This document shows, piece after piece, positions 24,701-33,711 of a stretch of 64,000 nucleotides of DNA. Position 1 is the stretch's first letter; each line of letters starts with the position of its first letter. Made by a program: the position numbers and the translations under genes. The notes beneath the pieces were generated by a model. That model was not told where the DNA came from, ran no database searches, and saw only the letters and a list, made by a program, of their open reading frames with translations. The stretch spans positions 5,832-69,831 of the forward strand of contig DATIXH010000301.1 in the NCBI GenBank assembly GCA_035518775.1. The letters are read 5' to 3'. This DNA is from JBGPEQ01 sp035518775 (lineage in GTDB: Bacteria; Pseudomonadota; Alphaproteobacteria; Dongiales; Dongiaceae).

Positions 24701-25756
24701 ATGAAGACGATCAAGGGACCCGCGATCTTTCTGGCGCAGTTCGCCGGCGACGCGCCGCCGTTCGACAGCCTGCCGGCCATCGCCAAGTGGGCCGCCGATC
24801 TCGGCTTCAAGGGCCTGCAGATCCCGAGCTGGGATCGCCGACTGTTCGATCTCGAGAAGGCGGCCGAGAGTCAGGCCTACTGCGACGAGGTGAAGGGCAT
24901 CCTCAAAGAGCGTGGCCTGCAGGTGACGGAGCTGTCGACCCACCTCCAAGGTCAGCTGGTCGCCGTGCATCCCGCCTACGACACCGCCTTCGACGGATTC
25001 GCCGCGCCGCAGGTGCGCGGCAAGCCCGAGGCGCGCACCTCCTGGGCCATCGAGCAGTGCAAGCTGGCTGCCAAGGCCTCGCGCCGCCTGGGCGTCACCG
25101 AGCACGCCACCTTCTCCGGCGCGCTCGCCTGGCCCTACATCTACCCCTGGCCGCAGCGGCCGCCCGGCCTGATCGAGACCGCGTTCGACGAGCTGGCCAA
25201 GCGCTGGCGCCCCATCCTCGACGCCTTCGATGCCCAGGGCGTGAACGTCTGCTACGAGATCCACCCCGGCGAGGATCTCCATGACGGCGCGAGCTTCGAG
25301 ATGTTCCTGGAGCGCGTCGGCGGCCACGAGCGCTGCAACATCCTCTTCGACCCCAGCCACTTCGTGCTGCAGCAGCTCGACTATCTCGAATATATCGACA
25401 TCTACCACGAACGCATCCGCATGTTTCACGTAAAGGATGCCGAGTTCAATCCGACCGGGCGCCAGGGCGTCTACGGCGGCTATCAGTCCTGGACCGACCG
25501 CGCCGGCCGCTTCCGCTCGCTCGGCGACGGCCAAGTCGATTTCAGATCCATCTTCTCGAAACTCGCACAGTACGACTTCCCGGGCTGGGCCGTCCTGGAG
25601 TGGGAATGCTGTCTCAAGCATCCCGAGGACGGCGCGCGCGAGGGCGCCAAGTTCATCGCCGACCACATTATCCGCGTCACCGACAAGGCCTTCGACGATT
25701 TCGCCGGCGCCGGCACCGACCAGGCCGCCAACCGGCGCATGCTCGGCATCAACTGA
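24701..25756 (+). CDS. Sugar phosphate isomerase/epimerase (xylose isomerase-like TIM barrel)
   Basis: This 351-aa AP-endonuclease-2/xylose isomerase-like barrel has metal-site segments that include CYEIHPGED, NILFDPSHF, RMFHVKDAEF and, near the end, WAVLEWECC. GAGGGGAGGA lies 6 bases before ATG 24701; ATG 24695 is also possible but too close to it. Eleven bases after its stop comes a Gfo/Idh/MocA dehydrogenase, a very common pairing in inositol- or rare-sugar catabolism. The substrate is not determined. Confidence 0.9.
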   Translation: MKTIKGPAIFLAQFAGDAPPFDSLPAIAKWAADLGFKGLQIPSWDRRLFDLEKAAESQAYCDEVKGILKERGLQVTELSTHLQGQLVAVHPAYDTAFDGFAAPQVRGKPEARTSWAIEQCKLAAKASRRLGVTEHATFSGALAWPYIYPWPQRPPGLIETAFDELAKRWRPILDAFDAQGVNVCYEIHPGEDLHDGASFEMFLERVGGHERCNILFDPSHFVLQQLDYLEYIDIYHERIRMFHVKDAEFNPTGRQGVYGGYQSWTDRAGRFRSLGDGQVDFRSIFSKLAQYDFPGWAVLEWECCLKHPEDGAREGAKFIADHIIRVTDKAFDDFAGAGTDQAANRRMLGIN

Positions 25757-25767
25757 GGGAGGCCGCC

Positions 25768-26952
25768 ATGGTCGACGCCACCTCGGATGCCCGCACTAGC
25801 AGGCCGCTTCGCCTCGGCATGGTCGGCGGCGGCCGCGGCGCCTTCATCGGCGCCGTCCACCGCCTCTGCGCCCGCATGGACGGCCGCTACGACCTCGTCG
25901 CAGGCGCACTCTCTTCGGCCCCAGAGCGCGCCAAGGACTCTGGCGCCGATCTCGGCTTGGCGTCGGATCGCATCTATACGAGCTACAGCGAGATGGCCGC
26001 CACCGAGGCGAAGCGCTCCGACGGCATCGAGGCGGTCAGCATCGTCACGCCCAACGACAGCCACCACGCCATCGCCCGCGCCTTCCTCGACCGCGGCATC
26101 GACGTGGTCTGCGACAAGCCGATGACCACGACCGTCGAGGACGCCGCCGACCTCGTGCAGGCCGTGCGCAAGAGCGGCCTCGTCTTCGGCCTCACCCACA
26201 ACTACACCGGCTATCCGCTGGTGCGACAGGCGCGCGAGATGGTGGCGGCCGGCGAGCTCGGCCGCATCCGCGTGATCCAGGCCGAGTACGCGCAGGACTG
26301 GCTGGCGACCAAGCTGGAGGAGACCGGCCACAAGCAAGCGGGCTGGCGGGTCGATCCACAGCGTGCCGGCCCCGGCGGCTGCCTCGGCGACATCGGCACC
26401 CATGCGCACAACCTTGCCGGCTTCATCAGCGGACTGCAGGTGACGGAGCTGGCGGCCGATCTCGGCCGCTTCGTCCCGGGGCGGCGCCTGGATGACAACG
26501 TCCACGTGATGCTGCGCTACGACAACGGTGCCCGCGGCATGCTGTGGGCGAGCCAGGTTTCTCCCGGCAACGAGAACGCCCTGCGCGTGCGCGTCTACGG
26601 CGAAAAGGCCGGCCTGGAATGGAGCCAGGAGCATCCCAACCAGCTGCGCTTCGCGCCCCTGGGGAAGCCGCCGCAGACGCTGTCGCGTGGCGGGCCGAGT
26701 CTCGGTCCCGCCGCCGCCTACGCGACGCGCATCCCGCCCGGCCACCCCGAGGGCTATCTCGAGGGCTTCGCCAACCTCTATCGCGACCTCGCCGAGCAGA
26801 TCACGGCGCGCCGCGCCAAACGCAAGCCCGATCCGAGCGCACTGCTGGTGCCGACCGTCGAGGACGGCGCGCGCGGCGTGAAGTTCATCGCCGCCGCCGT
26901 CGAGTCGAGCTCCAAGAACGGCGCCTGGGTCGACGCGCGGCTCGCGCTCTAG
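25768..26952 (+). CDS. Gfo/Idh/MocA family oxidoreductase
   Basis: This 394-aa NAD(P)-dependent sugar or polyol dehydrogenase has an N-terminal Rossmann fold with GMVGGGRGAFIG, CDKPMTTT (the Lys-Pro of the active site) and GDIGTHAHNL with the catalytic Asp/His. The length fits the family. GAGGGAGG precedes the ATG, and the gene is in an operon with the isomerase upstream. Together these two suggest an oxidation-epimerisation route for a cyclitol or sugar acid, by inference from context. Confidence 0.92.
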   Translation: MVDATSDARTSRPLRLGMVGGGRGAFIGAVHRLCARMDGRYDLVAGALSSAPERAKDSGADLGLASDRIYTSYSEMAATEAKRSDGIEAVSIVTPNDSHHAIARAFLDRGIDVVCDKPMTTTVEDAADLVQAVRKSGLVFGLTHNYTGYPLVRQAREMVAAGELGRIRVIQAEYAQDWLATKLEETGHKQAGWRVDPQRAGPGGCLGDIGTHAHNLAGFISGLQVTELAADLGRFVPGRRLDDNVHVMLRYDNGARGMLWASQVSPGNENALRVRVYGEKAGLEWSQEHPNQLRFAPLGKPPQTLSRGGPSLGPAAAYATRIPPGHPEGYLEGFANLYRDLAEQITARRAKRKPDPSALLVPTVEDGARGVKFIAAAVESSSKNGAWVDARLAL

Positions 26953-26956
26953 CGCG

Positions 26957-28594
26957 ATGGCAGAGCCGACGGCCGCGACGGACGATCTCGCAGGCCTGTT
27001 GCGCCGCGCGGCGGCCGCGCACCAGGCCGGCCGCTTGGCCGAGGCCGAGCAGCATTGTCGCACGGTGCTGGCCAAGCAACCCGGCAATGCCGACGCGCAG
27101 TTCCTGCTGGCCGGCGTCGCCGCCGCGGCCGGCCGCCCGGCCATCGCCATCGATCTGCTGCGGCAGGCGATCGCGCATCACCCGGAGCGCGCGGATCTGC
27201 ACGGCAATCTCGGTGCGCTGCTCGGGCGGCTCGGCCGACTGGACGAGGCCATCGCATGCTTCCGCACGGCGATCCGGCTCGATCCGGGCGCCGCTGCCGG
27301 CCACCTCGCCCTCGGCAATGCGCTGCAGGCCAGGGGCGACCTCGAGGCTGCCATCGCCAGCTTTCGCGGCGGGACGGAGGCGGAGCCGCGCAGCGCACCC
27401 GCCCACGCGAATCTCGGCAACGCGCTACGGACCGCCGGTCGGCTGGATGAGGCTGCCGCGAACCTGCGTGAGGCGGCGCGGCTCGACCCGACTCTCCCGG
27501 AGACGCAGCACAACCTCGGAGTCGTGCTGTTCACGCAAGGCCATCTCTCCGAGGCCGAAGCGGCCTTCCGCGCGGCCCTGCGGCTGAGGCCCGACAGCCA
27601 ACTCACCTTCCGACAGCTGGCGGTCCTGCTGATCGCGGCCGGTCGGCTCGACGAGGCCGCGCGCTTTCTGATCGAGCCGGTGCAGGACTTCCGCCGTCCC
27701 GGCGGTGCCGGGACCGCCGCGACGTTCCGCCAGACTAACCGCGTGAAGCTCCAGCATGATATCGATCAGCTTGCCTATCTCGTCGATCACGACGCGGCGC
27801 CGCGGCAACTCGTTGATGTGCTCGCCGACTATCGGGCGCTGCTCGCGCAGGTGCGCGACGACAAGACGTTCGAGATAGCGCCGGCGGCGTGGCCGCGGCT
27901 CGTCGCCCACTACAACCGCCTGATCAACCTGCGAGAGACGCCGCTGCGTCCCGAAGGCGCCCTTGGGGACTGGGATGGGGCCGCCGTCGAACGCGACTAT
28001 CGCTCCAATGCGCCCGGTTTCACTTGGTTCGACGGGCTGCTGACATCGGCGGCGCGGCAGGATCTGTGGCGCTTCTGTGTGGAGTCCACCATCTGGTTCC
28101 AGATGACCTTCAAGAACGAGGTCAGCGCCACGCTCTTCAACGGCTTCTGCTGTCCGCTTCTGCTGCAGATCGCGCGGGAGCTGCGCGAGCGCCTGCCGGC
28201 GTTGCTAGGCCGACACCCGCTCTCGCTGGCCTGGGCCTACAAATATTGCGGACCGTTCTCCGGGCTCGGGCCCCATGCCGACGACGGTGCCGTGGCCGTG
28301 AACTTCTGGCTCACGCCCGACGATGCCAACGAAGACCGAGAAAGGGGCGGCCTCGTGATCTGGAACAAGCTCGTGCCGGAGCACTATCTCCGGCGCGATC
28401 GCGGGGCTCAGGCGACGATGATCCAGTCGCTGATCGATGAGCCGGATGCAAGCGCCGTCACCGTGCCCTATCGCTGCAATCGGGCCGCCATCTTCAATGG
28501 CATGATCGCGCACTCGACCGACGCGTTCCGCTTCAAGGACGGCTACGAGCACCGCCGCATCAACGTCACGCTCCTCTACGGTCGCACCGACTAG
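26957..28594 (+). CDS. TPR-repeat protein with 2OG-Fe(II) oxygenase-like C-terminus
   Basis: This is a 545-aa protein. Residues about 5-235 are tandem tetratricopeptide repeats (for example LGRLDEAIACFRTAIRLDPG and AGRLDEAAANLREAARLDP). Residues about 350-545 look like a dioxygenase-type jelly roll: the likely iron ligands are His-Asp in GPHADDGAV and His in MIAHST, with an Arg in HRRINVTLL as candidate 2-oxoglutarate contact. The middle section is unassigned. It may modify a protein or glycan bound by the TPRs. It starts 4 bases after the Gfo gene and ends convergently, overlapping the protease gene by 4 bases. Confidence 0.8.
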   Translation: MAEPTAATDDLAGLLRRAAAAHQAGRLAEAEQHCRTVLAKQPGNADAQFLLAGVAAAAGRPAIAIDLLRQAIAHHPERADLHGNLGALLGRLGRLDEAIACFRTAIRLDPGAAAGHLALGNALQARGDLEAAIASFRGGTEAEPRSAPAHANLGNALRTAGRLDEAAANLREAARLDPTLPETQHNLGVVLFTQGHLSEAEAAFRAALRLRPDSQLTFRQLAVLLIAAGRLDEAARFLIEPVQDFRRPGGAGTAATFRQTNRVKLQHDIDQLAYLVDHDAAPRQLVDVLADYRALLAQVRDDKTFEIAPAAWPRLVAHYNRLINLRETPLRPEGALGDWDGAAVERDYRSNAPGFTWFDGLLTSAARQDLWRFCVESTIWFQMTFKNEVSATLFNGFCCPLLLQIARELRERLPALLGRHPLSLAWAYKYCGPFSGLGPHADDGAVAVNFWLTPDDANEDRERGGLVIWNKLVPEHYLRRDRGAQATMIQSLIDEPDASAVTVPYRCNRAAIFNGMIAHSTDAFRFKDGYEHRRINVTLLYGRTD

Positions 28595-29625
28595 GCAGCA
28601 TCCGGCCGCTCCGCAGGTACGATCGGCAGCGTGAGCTTCTGCGTCAGCCGCAGCACCGTGAGTTCGGTCTGCTTCCCCGCGCGGTCGGCGGTCAGCAGCC
28701 GGTGCAGCGCATCGACGCCGGTCACAGGCGTGCCATTGAAGGCGACGATGGTGTCGCCGACCTGCAGGCCGGCGCTGGCCGCCGGGCTGCGAAGCGCGAT
28801 CGACATCACGCGCGCGCCCGCCTCCGCCTGCAATCCGTGGAAGCGGACCATGCGGCGGGGCAGCGCCACGGTCTGTCCGCCGACGCCGATGAAGCTGCGC
28901 CGCACCTTGCCATGGCGCAGCAGTTCAGCCACGACGAACTGCGCGGTGTTGCTGGCGATGGCGAAGCAGAGGCCCTGGGCCGGGCGGATGATGGCGGTGT
29001 TGATGCCGATGATGCGGCCTTGCGCCGTCACCAGCGGCCCGCCGGAGTTGCCGGGATTGAGCGCGGCATCGGTCTGCACGATGTCGTCGATCAGCCGCCC
29101 GGTGCCCGAACGCAGCGAGCGGCCGAGGGCGCTGACCACGCCCGCCGTCACCGAGCATTGGAAGCCGAAGGGATTGCCGATGGCGATCACGAGCTGGCCG
29201 ACGCGGATCGCGGCGGAGTCTCCGAGTTCGGCATGGGCCAAACTGTCCGCATGCAGCCGCAGGACCGCGAGATCGCTGTCGGGATCGTCGCCGACGAGGT
29301 AGGCCGGAAACGAGCGCCCGTCGGTCAGAGTCGCTTCGATCGCGGTCGCACCATGCACGACATGGCTGTTGGTGAGAATGAACCCGTCGGGCGTGAAGAT
29401 GACGCCGGAGCCGGAGCCCAGCGGCACCTCGTTCTCCGTCTCCGCCGCGTTCTGGCCACGGCGGCGCGCCTGCAGATGGACGACGGCCGGCGCCACGCGA
29501 TCGACCGCCGCCGCGACGGCGCGCGAATAGGCGTCGAGCAGCTCGCCGTCGCCCTGTCCAGTGTCCATCGGCTCGTGCGTGGTGGCTGCCGGCCGATCGG
29601 CGATCGGCCTGAACCCGTCTAACAT
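28591..29625 (-). CDS. HtrA/DegP-like S1C serine protease
   Basis: This 344-aa trypsin-like protease carries a C-terminal PDZ domain (about 255-340). The catalytic triad is visible: His in TNSHVVHG, Asp in DSDLAVL and Ser in GNSGGPL. No signal peptide or membrane segment is seen, so it is either cytoplasmic or exported by a non-obvious route; this is unusual for a DegP relative. ATG 29625 is used; ATG 29568 is a shorter option. It is 60 bases downstream of csoR on the same strand and may share the copper-responsive transcript. Confidence 0.88.
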   Translation of the reverse strand: MLDGFRPIADRPAATTHEPMDTGQGDGELLDAYSRAVAAAVDRVAPAVVHLQARRRGQNAAETENEVPLGSGSGVIFTPDGFILTNSHVVHGATAIEATLTDGRSFPAYLVGDDPDSDLAVLRLHADSLAHAELGDSAAIRVGQLVIAIGNPFGFQCSVTAGVVSALGRSLRSGTGRLIDDIVQTDAALNPGNSGGPLVTAQGRIIGINTAIIRPAQGLCFAIASNTAQFVVAELLRHGKVRRSFIGVGGQTVALPRRMVRFHGLQAEAGARVMSIALRSPAASAGLQVGDTIVAFNGTPVTGVDALHRLLTADRAGKQTELTVLRLTQKLTLPIVPAERPDAA

Positions 29626-29685
29626 CCCGTGTGTCCTTGCTGGGGTGATTCGATGCCCTGAATCTTGGCAGCGGGCGCGCCGGCT

Positions 29686-29961
29686 TCAAGTCGTGCGCTT
29701 CTCCAGGACCTGCAGCAGCTCGTTGATCTTCTCGAACTGCTCCTCGGTCTTGCCGCCGCGGATGGCGTCGTGCACGCAATGCTCGACATGGTCCTTGAGC
29801 ACCTCGTCCTCCACCTTCTTGAGGGCGGCGTGCACGGCACGCAGCTGAGTGAGGATGTCGATGCAGTACCGTTCCTCATCGATCATCCGTTCGATGCCGC
29901 GCACCTGGCCTTCGATGCGGCGCAGGCGCGAGCGGCAGGATGCCTGTGTCTTCGGCTTCAT
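29686..29961 (-). CDS. csoR: CsoR-type copper-sensing repressor
   Basis: This 91-aa all-helical metal-sensitive repressor is of the CsoR/RcnR family. The Cu(I) ligand set has exactly the CsoR spacing: Cys33, His58 and Cys62 (YCIDIL and DHVEHC), equal to Cys36-His61-Cys65 of the mycobacterial protein. It is expected to leave its operator when copper binds. The operator palindrome at 29974-29990 lies 13 bases upstream of the ATG, between csoR and the divergent copper ATPase gene, so it probably controls both. Confidence 0.93.
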   Translation of the reverse strand: MKPKTQASCRSRLRRIEGQVRGIERMIDEERYCIDILTQLRAVHAALKKVEDEVLKDHVEHCVHDAIRGGKTEEQFEKINELLQVLEKRTT

Positions 29962-29973
29962 GGCCTTGACACC

Positions 29974-29990
29974 ATACCCCCCTGGGGTAT
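29974..29990. promoter_or_regulatory. CsoR operator
   Basis: The palindrome ATACCCC-CCT-GGGGTAT matches the known CsoR operator type (GC-tract flanked by TA). It sits in the divergent gap between csoR and copA. Confidence 0.85.
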
Positions 29991-30041
29991 ACATGACAAG
30001 CAGATTCTTCGACCCTCGCCGGGCTGGTCGGGAGTACGCAT

Positions 30042-32525
30042 TTGATCGAATCCATTGAATCGCCGGAGAAATCTCAGGCTGGAGAGTCTGCGATCGATCC
30101 CGTCTGCGGCATGACCGTCGATCCAGCAAAGACGCCGCATCGTGCCGAGCATGGTGGTCGCATCTGGTATTTCTGTTGCGCCGCCTGCCGCGGCAAATTC
30201 CTCGCCGACCCAGCGCGCTTCGCCGAGGCCGAGACGGCCTGCCGTGGGTACGATCATCGCGAGCAGCCATCGCACGCCACTGCGGCGAAACCTGGCGCAA
30301 GTGACCCCGGCGCCACCTACACCTGCCCGATGCATCCGGAGGTGCGCCGGAAGGGGCCCGGATCCTGTCCCGAGTGCGGCATGGCGCTGGGGCCCGCGGG
30401 CGTGCCCGCCACGACGCGCGTCGAATACACCTGTCCGATGCACCCGCTGATCGTGCAGGACCATCCCGGCAATTGTCCGATCTGCGGGATGACGCTCGAG
30501 CCGCGCACCGTGACGGTCGAGGCGGCGCCGAACCCGGAATTGGCGGACATGATGCGGCGCTTCTGGATCGGTGCGGCGCTGATGCTGCCTGTCCTAGTCC
30601 TCGCCATGGGCCCGCATCTCATCGGCTTTCCCACGCATGAGCTGATTGCGCCGCGCCTATCGGCATGGCTCCAGTTCGCCCTCGCCGCGCCGGTGGTGCT
30701 GTGGGGCGGCTGGCCGTTCTTCGAGCGCGGCTGGCGGTCGATCGTCACCTGGCGCCTCAACATGTTCACCCTGATCGCGATCGGGACCGGCGCCGCCTTC
30801 CTCTACAGCGCGGTGGCGGTGCTCGCGCCCGACGTCTTTCCTGCCTCCTATCGCGGCGTCATGGGCGAGGTCGGCCTCTATTTCGAGGCCGCCGCCGTCA
30901 TCACCGTGCTCGTGCTGCTGGGGCAGGTGCTGGAGCTGCGCGCGCGTGAGCGCACGAGCGGCGCCTTGCGGGGGCTCCTGAAGCTGGCGCCGAAGACCGC
31001 ACGCCGGCTGACCGCCGGCGGCGAGGACGAGGAGGTTCTCGTCGAGCAGATCCAGGTCGGCGACCGTCTGCGCGTGCGGCCCGGGGAGAAGGTGCCGGTC
31101 GACGGCTCCGTGGTCGAGGGTCGCAGCGTCGTCGACGAATCCATGATGACCGGCGAGTCCCTGCCGGTCGAAAAGAGCCTCGGCGACAAGGTGATCGGCG
31201 GCACGCTCAATGGCAGCGGCAGTGTCGTGATCCAGGCCGAGAAGGTCGGCGGCGACACGCTGCTGGCGCAGATCGCGCAGATGGTGGCGGAGGCGCAGCG
31301 CAGCCGCGCGCCAATCCAGCAGCTGGCCGATACCGTCTCGGCCTGGTTCGTACCTGCGGTCGTTATCGTCGCCGTGATTGCTTTCATCGCGTGGCTCCTG
31401 TTCGGACCGACGCCGGCGTTCGCCTTCGCGCTGATCGCGGCCGTCAGCGTCCTCATCATCGCCTGTCCCTGCGCCCTCGGCCTTGCGACTCCGATGTCGA
31501 TCATGGTCGGCGTGGGCCGCGGTGCCCAGGCAGGCGTGCTGATCAAGAATGCAGAATCCCTCGAGCGGTTGGAGAAGGTGGATACGCTCGTCGTCGACAA
31601 GACGGGCACGCTGACTGAGGGAAAGCCGCGGGTAATCGGGGTCGTGCCGCAGACCGCATTCGACGAGTCCGCTGTCATCCAGCTCGCAGCCAGCCTCGAG
31701 CGGTCGAGCGAGCATCCCCTGGCGGCGGCGATCATCGCCGAAGCGCAGTCCCGCGGCGCGCAGCTGGCCGACGTCGCCGACTTCCACGCCGAGACTGGCA
31801 TGGGCGTCATCGGCAAGATCGATGGTCGGCGCGTGGCGCTCGGCAATATCAAGCTGCTCGAAACGCTCCACATCGCGGCCGCGGGAGACGCCGACAAGCT
31901 GAGAGCGGACGGCGCGACCGTGATGTTCCTGGCGATCAACGATGCGGTCGCCGGCCTCATCGCCGTCGCCGATCCGATCAAGCCGTCGACGCCGCCCGCG
32001 CTGGCGGCCCTGAAGGCCGAAGGCCTGCGCATCGTCATGCTGACGGGCGATCACCGCGCCACCGCCATTGCCGTGGCGCACCGGCTCGGCATCGACGATG
32101 TGGAGGCGGAGGTGCTGCCGCAAGACAAGGGCGCGGCGGTCCGCAAGCTGCGTCAGCAGGGCCGGGTCGTGGCGATGGCCGGCGACGGTGTCAACGACGC
32201 ACCCGCCCTGGCGGAGGCCGATGTCGGCATCGCCATGGGCACGGGCACCGACGTAGCGATTGCGAGTGCCGGCGTCACTCTGGTCAAGGGCGATCTCTCG
32301 GGCCTGCTGCGGGCACGCCGCCTCAGTCACGCGACCATGCGCAACATCCGGCAGAATCTGTTCCTGGCGTTCGTCTATAACGCGCTGGGCGTGCCGCTCG
32401 CTGCCGGGGTGCTCTATCCCTTCACGGGAACGCTGCTCTCGCCGATCGTGGCCGCCGCCGCCATGAGCCTGAGTTCGGTCTCCGTCATCGGCAACGCCCT
32501 GCGCCTCCATCGCGCCCAGCTTTAG
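30042..32525 (+). CDS. copA: Copper-translocating P1B-type ATPase with YHS and two CPMHP domains
   Basis: This is an 827-aa inner-membrane Cu+ exporter. The N-terminus has a YHS domain (about 19-57, DPVCGM, then FCCAAC) and two heavy-metal-binding modules with the pattern YTCPMHP...CP.CGM (about 92-115 and 130-155), instead of the more common HMA domain. Core motifs are the transmembrane Cys475-Pro-Cys477, phosphorylation Asp519 in DKTGT, the HP motif in SSEHPLA, TGDH and GDGVNDAPALA. The start is a TTG with GGGAG upstream. It is divergent from csoR and probably CsoR-controlled. Confidence 0.93.
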   Translation: MIESIESPEKSQAGESAIDPVCGMTVDPAKTPHRAEHGGRIWYFCCAACRGKFLADPARFAEAETACRGYDHREQPSHATAAKPGASDPGATYTCPMHPEVRRKGPGSCPECGMALGPAGVPATTRVEYTCPMHPLIVQDHPGNCPICGMTLEPRTVTVEAAPNPELADMMRRFWIGAALMLPVLVLAMGPHLIGFPTHELIAPRLSAWLQFALAAPVVLWGGWPFFERGWRSIVTWRLNMFTLIAIGTGAAFLYSAVAVLAPDVFPASYRGVMGEVGLYFEAAAVITVLVLLGQVLELRARERTSGALRGLLKLAPKTARRLTAGGEDEEVLVEQIQVGDRLRVRPGEKVPVDGSVVEGRSVVDESMMTGESLPVEKSLGDKVIGGTLNGSGSVVIQAEKVGGDTLLAQIAQMVAEAQRSRAPIQQLADTVSAWFVPAVVIVAVIAFIAWLLFGPTPAFAFALIAAVSVLIIACPCALGLATPMSIMVGVGRGAQAGVLIKNAESLERLEKVDTLVVDKTGTLTEGKPRVIGVVPQTAFDESAVIQLAASLERSSEHPLAAAIIAEAQSRGAQLADVADFHAETGMGVIGKIDGRRVALGNIKLLETLHIAAAGDADKLRADGATVMFLAINDAVAGLIAVADPIKPSTPPALAALKAEGLRIVMLTGDHRATAIAVAHRLGIDDVEAEVLPQDKGAAVRKLRQQGRVVAMAGDGVNDAPALAEADVGIAMGTGTDVAIASAGVTLVKGDLSGLLRARRLSHATMRNIRQNLFLAFVYNALGVPLAAGVLYPFTGTLLSPIVAAAAMSLSSVSVIGNALRLHRAQL

Positions 32526-32563
32526 GGGGACTCGGAACTCGGATTTCGCGGCGAGTGGTCTGC

Positions 32564-32604
32564 TTGACGGAGTGGTACGTCTCTGATATATGAACAGTTG
32601 TTCA
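32564..32604 (+). promoter_or_regulatory. SmtB/ArsR-type operator overlapping promoter
   Basis: TTGACG (32564-32569) and TATATG (32587-32592) lie 17 bp apart as a promoter. The perfect inverted repeat TGAACA-GT-TGTTCA (32591-32604) overlaps the -10 and predicted start site, as in SmtB/CzrA operators. The start codon of the regulator begins one base after it, leaving only a very short leader. Confidence 0.8.
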
Positions 32605-32605
32605 A

Positions 32606-32956
32606 ATGAATAAGTTAACGAGCAATCATCGCCGCTCCTCGCGCTCGGCCCTGTTGCTTGCCGATGAGCATGCTGCGGAACTGGCCGACCTGTTCCGCCT
32701 TCTGGGCGATCCCACACGCCTGCGCATCGTGCTCACCTGCCTCGATGCGCCGACTTCGGTCGGCGAGATCGCCGATCGGCTGGAGCTGAGCGCTTCGCTG
32801 GTCAGCCATCACCTGCGCCTGTTGCGCGCCGCCCGTATCGTGCGCGCCGAGCGGCATGGCAAGCAGGTGTTCTATGCGGCCGCCGACGATCACGTCCGCT
32901 GCGTCGTCGTCGACATGCTTGAGCATGTGGCCGAGCCGCAGGGCGACGAGGACTAG
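32606..32956 (+). CDS. ArsR/SmtB family zinc-type repressor
   Basis: This 116-aa winged-helix repressor has a DNA-recognition helix in ELSASLVSHHLRLL. The C-terminal helix has Asp94-x-His96-x10-His107-x2-Glu110, exactly the alpha-5 metal site of SmtB (Asp104, His106, His117, Glu120), so zinc or another divalent borderline metal is the likely inducer. The alpha-3 arsenic Cys site is absent. No ribosome-binding site is visible and the operator ends one base before the ATG, so the mRNA is probably nearly leaderless. The next codon after its stop is the start of a CDF exporter. Confidence 0.9.
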   Translation: MNKLTSNHRRSSRSALLLADEHAAELADLFRLLGDPTRLRIVLTCLDAPTSVGEIADRLELSASLVSHHLRLLRAARIVRAERHGKQVFYAAADDHVRCVVVDMLEHVAEPQGDED

Positions 32957-33589
32957 ATGTCGGCCTCCTGCTGCCACCAGTATGACGGCCCGGCGCGCGA
33001 TGACGGCTTTCGGCGCGTGCTCTGGATCGCGCTTGCTGTCAACGCCGGCATGTTCCTGGTCGAGGGTGTTTCCGGGCTGCTCGGCGACTCCGTGTCGCTC
33101 CAGGCCGATGCGCTGGATTTCCTCGGCGATGCCGCCAACTACGGGCTCGGTCTTGCGGTTCTGGGGCTGACCCTGACCCGCCGCGCCGCGGCCGCCCTGG
33201 TCAAGGGCGCATCCATGGGCCTGTTCGGTCTGTGGGTCATCGGCGCCGCGGTCTACAACCTCGTCGGGCAGACCGTGCCCAGCTCGGCGGTCATGGGCGT
33301 GGTCGGCTTTCTCGCCCTGGCCGCCAATCTCGGCGTCGCCGTCCTGCTGTATCGGCACCGCGCCGGCGACAGCAACCGCCGCTCGGTCTGGCTCTGCAGC
33401 CGCAACGACGCCATCGGCAACCTGGCGGTCATGCTCGCCGCTTCCGGGGTGTTCGCCAGCGGCACCGGCTGGCCCGACCTGGCGGTCGCCGCCGTCATGG
33501 CCTGGCTCGCCTTGTCGTCCTCCTATCGCGTGATCGTCCAGGCCCTGGGCGAGATTCGGGGCGCTGCGGCCCCGCTTCCCGCCGAGTAG
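32957..33589 (+). CDS. Short CDF-family cation exporter
   Basis: This 210-aa cation diffusion facilitator-type protein has six predicted membrane helices but lacks the usual cytoplasmic C-terminal domain. The transport site in helix 2 is D-x3-D (DFLGD); in helix 5 the usual His is replaced by Cys (CSRND). The N-terminus starts MSASCCH, a possible metal-capture CC motif. It abuts the SmtB-type regulator gene with no gap, so it is very probably the efflux pump controlled by it (zinc, cobalt or similar). Confidence 0.88.
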   Translation: MSASCCHQYDGPARDDGFRRVLWIALAVNAGMFLVEGVSGLLGDSVSLQADALDFLGDAANYGLGLAVLGLTLTRRAAAALVKGASMGLFGLWVIGAAVYNLVGQTVPSSAVMGVVGFLALAANLGVAVLLYRHRAGDSNRRSVWLCSRNDAIGNLAVMLAASGVFASGTGWPDLAVAAVMAWLALSSSYRVIVQALGEIRGAAAPLPAE

Positions 33590-33711
33590 CCGCGGTCGGC
33601 CCTGAGGGCGGACGGTGCGACCTCGGGCCACTTGACAAGGTTGGGCGCTCGAATCACTCCTGTGCCGCAAAATTGGGCGGCAGTTCCTGTCGCCTGCAAC
33701 CGAGTGGGAAC

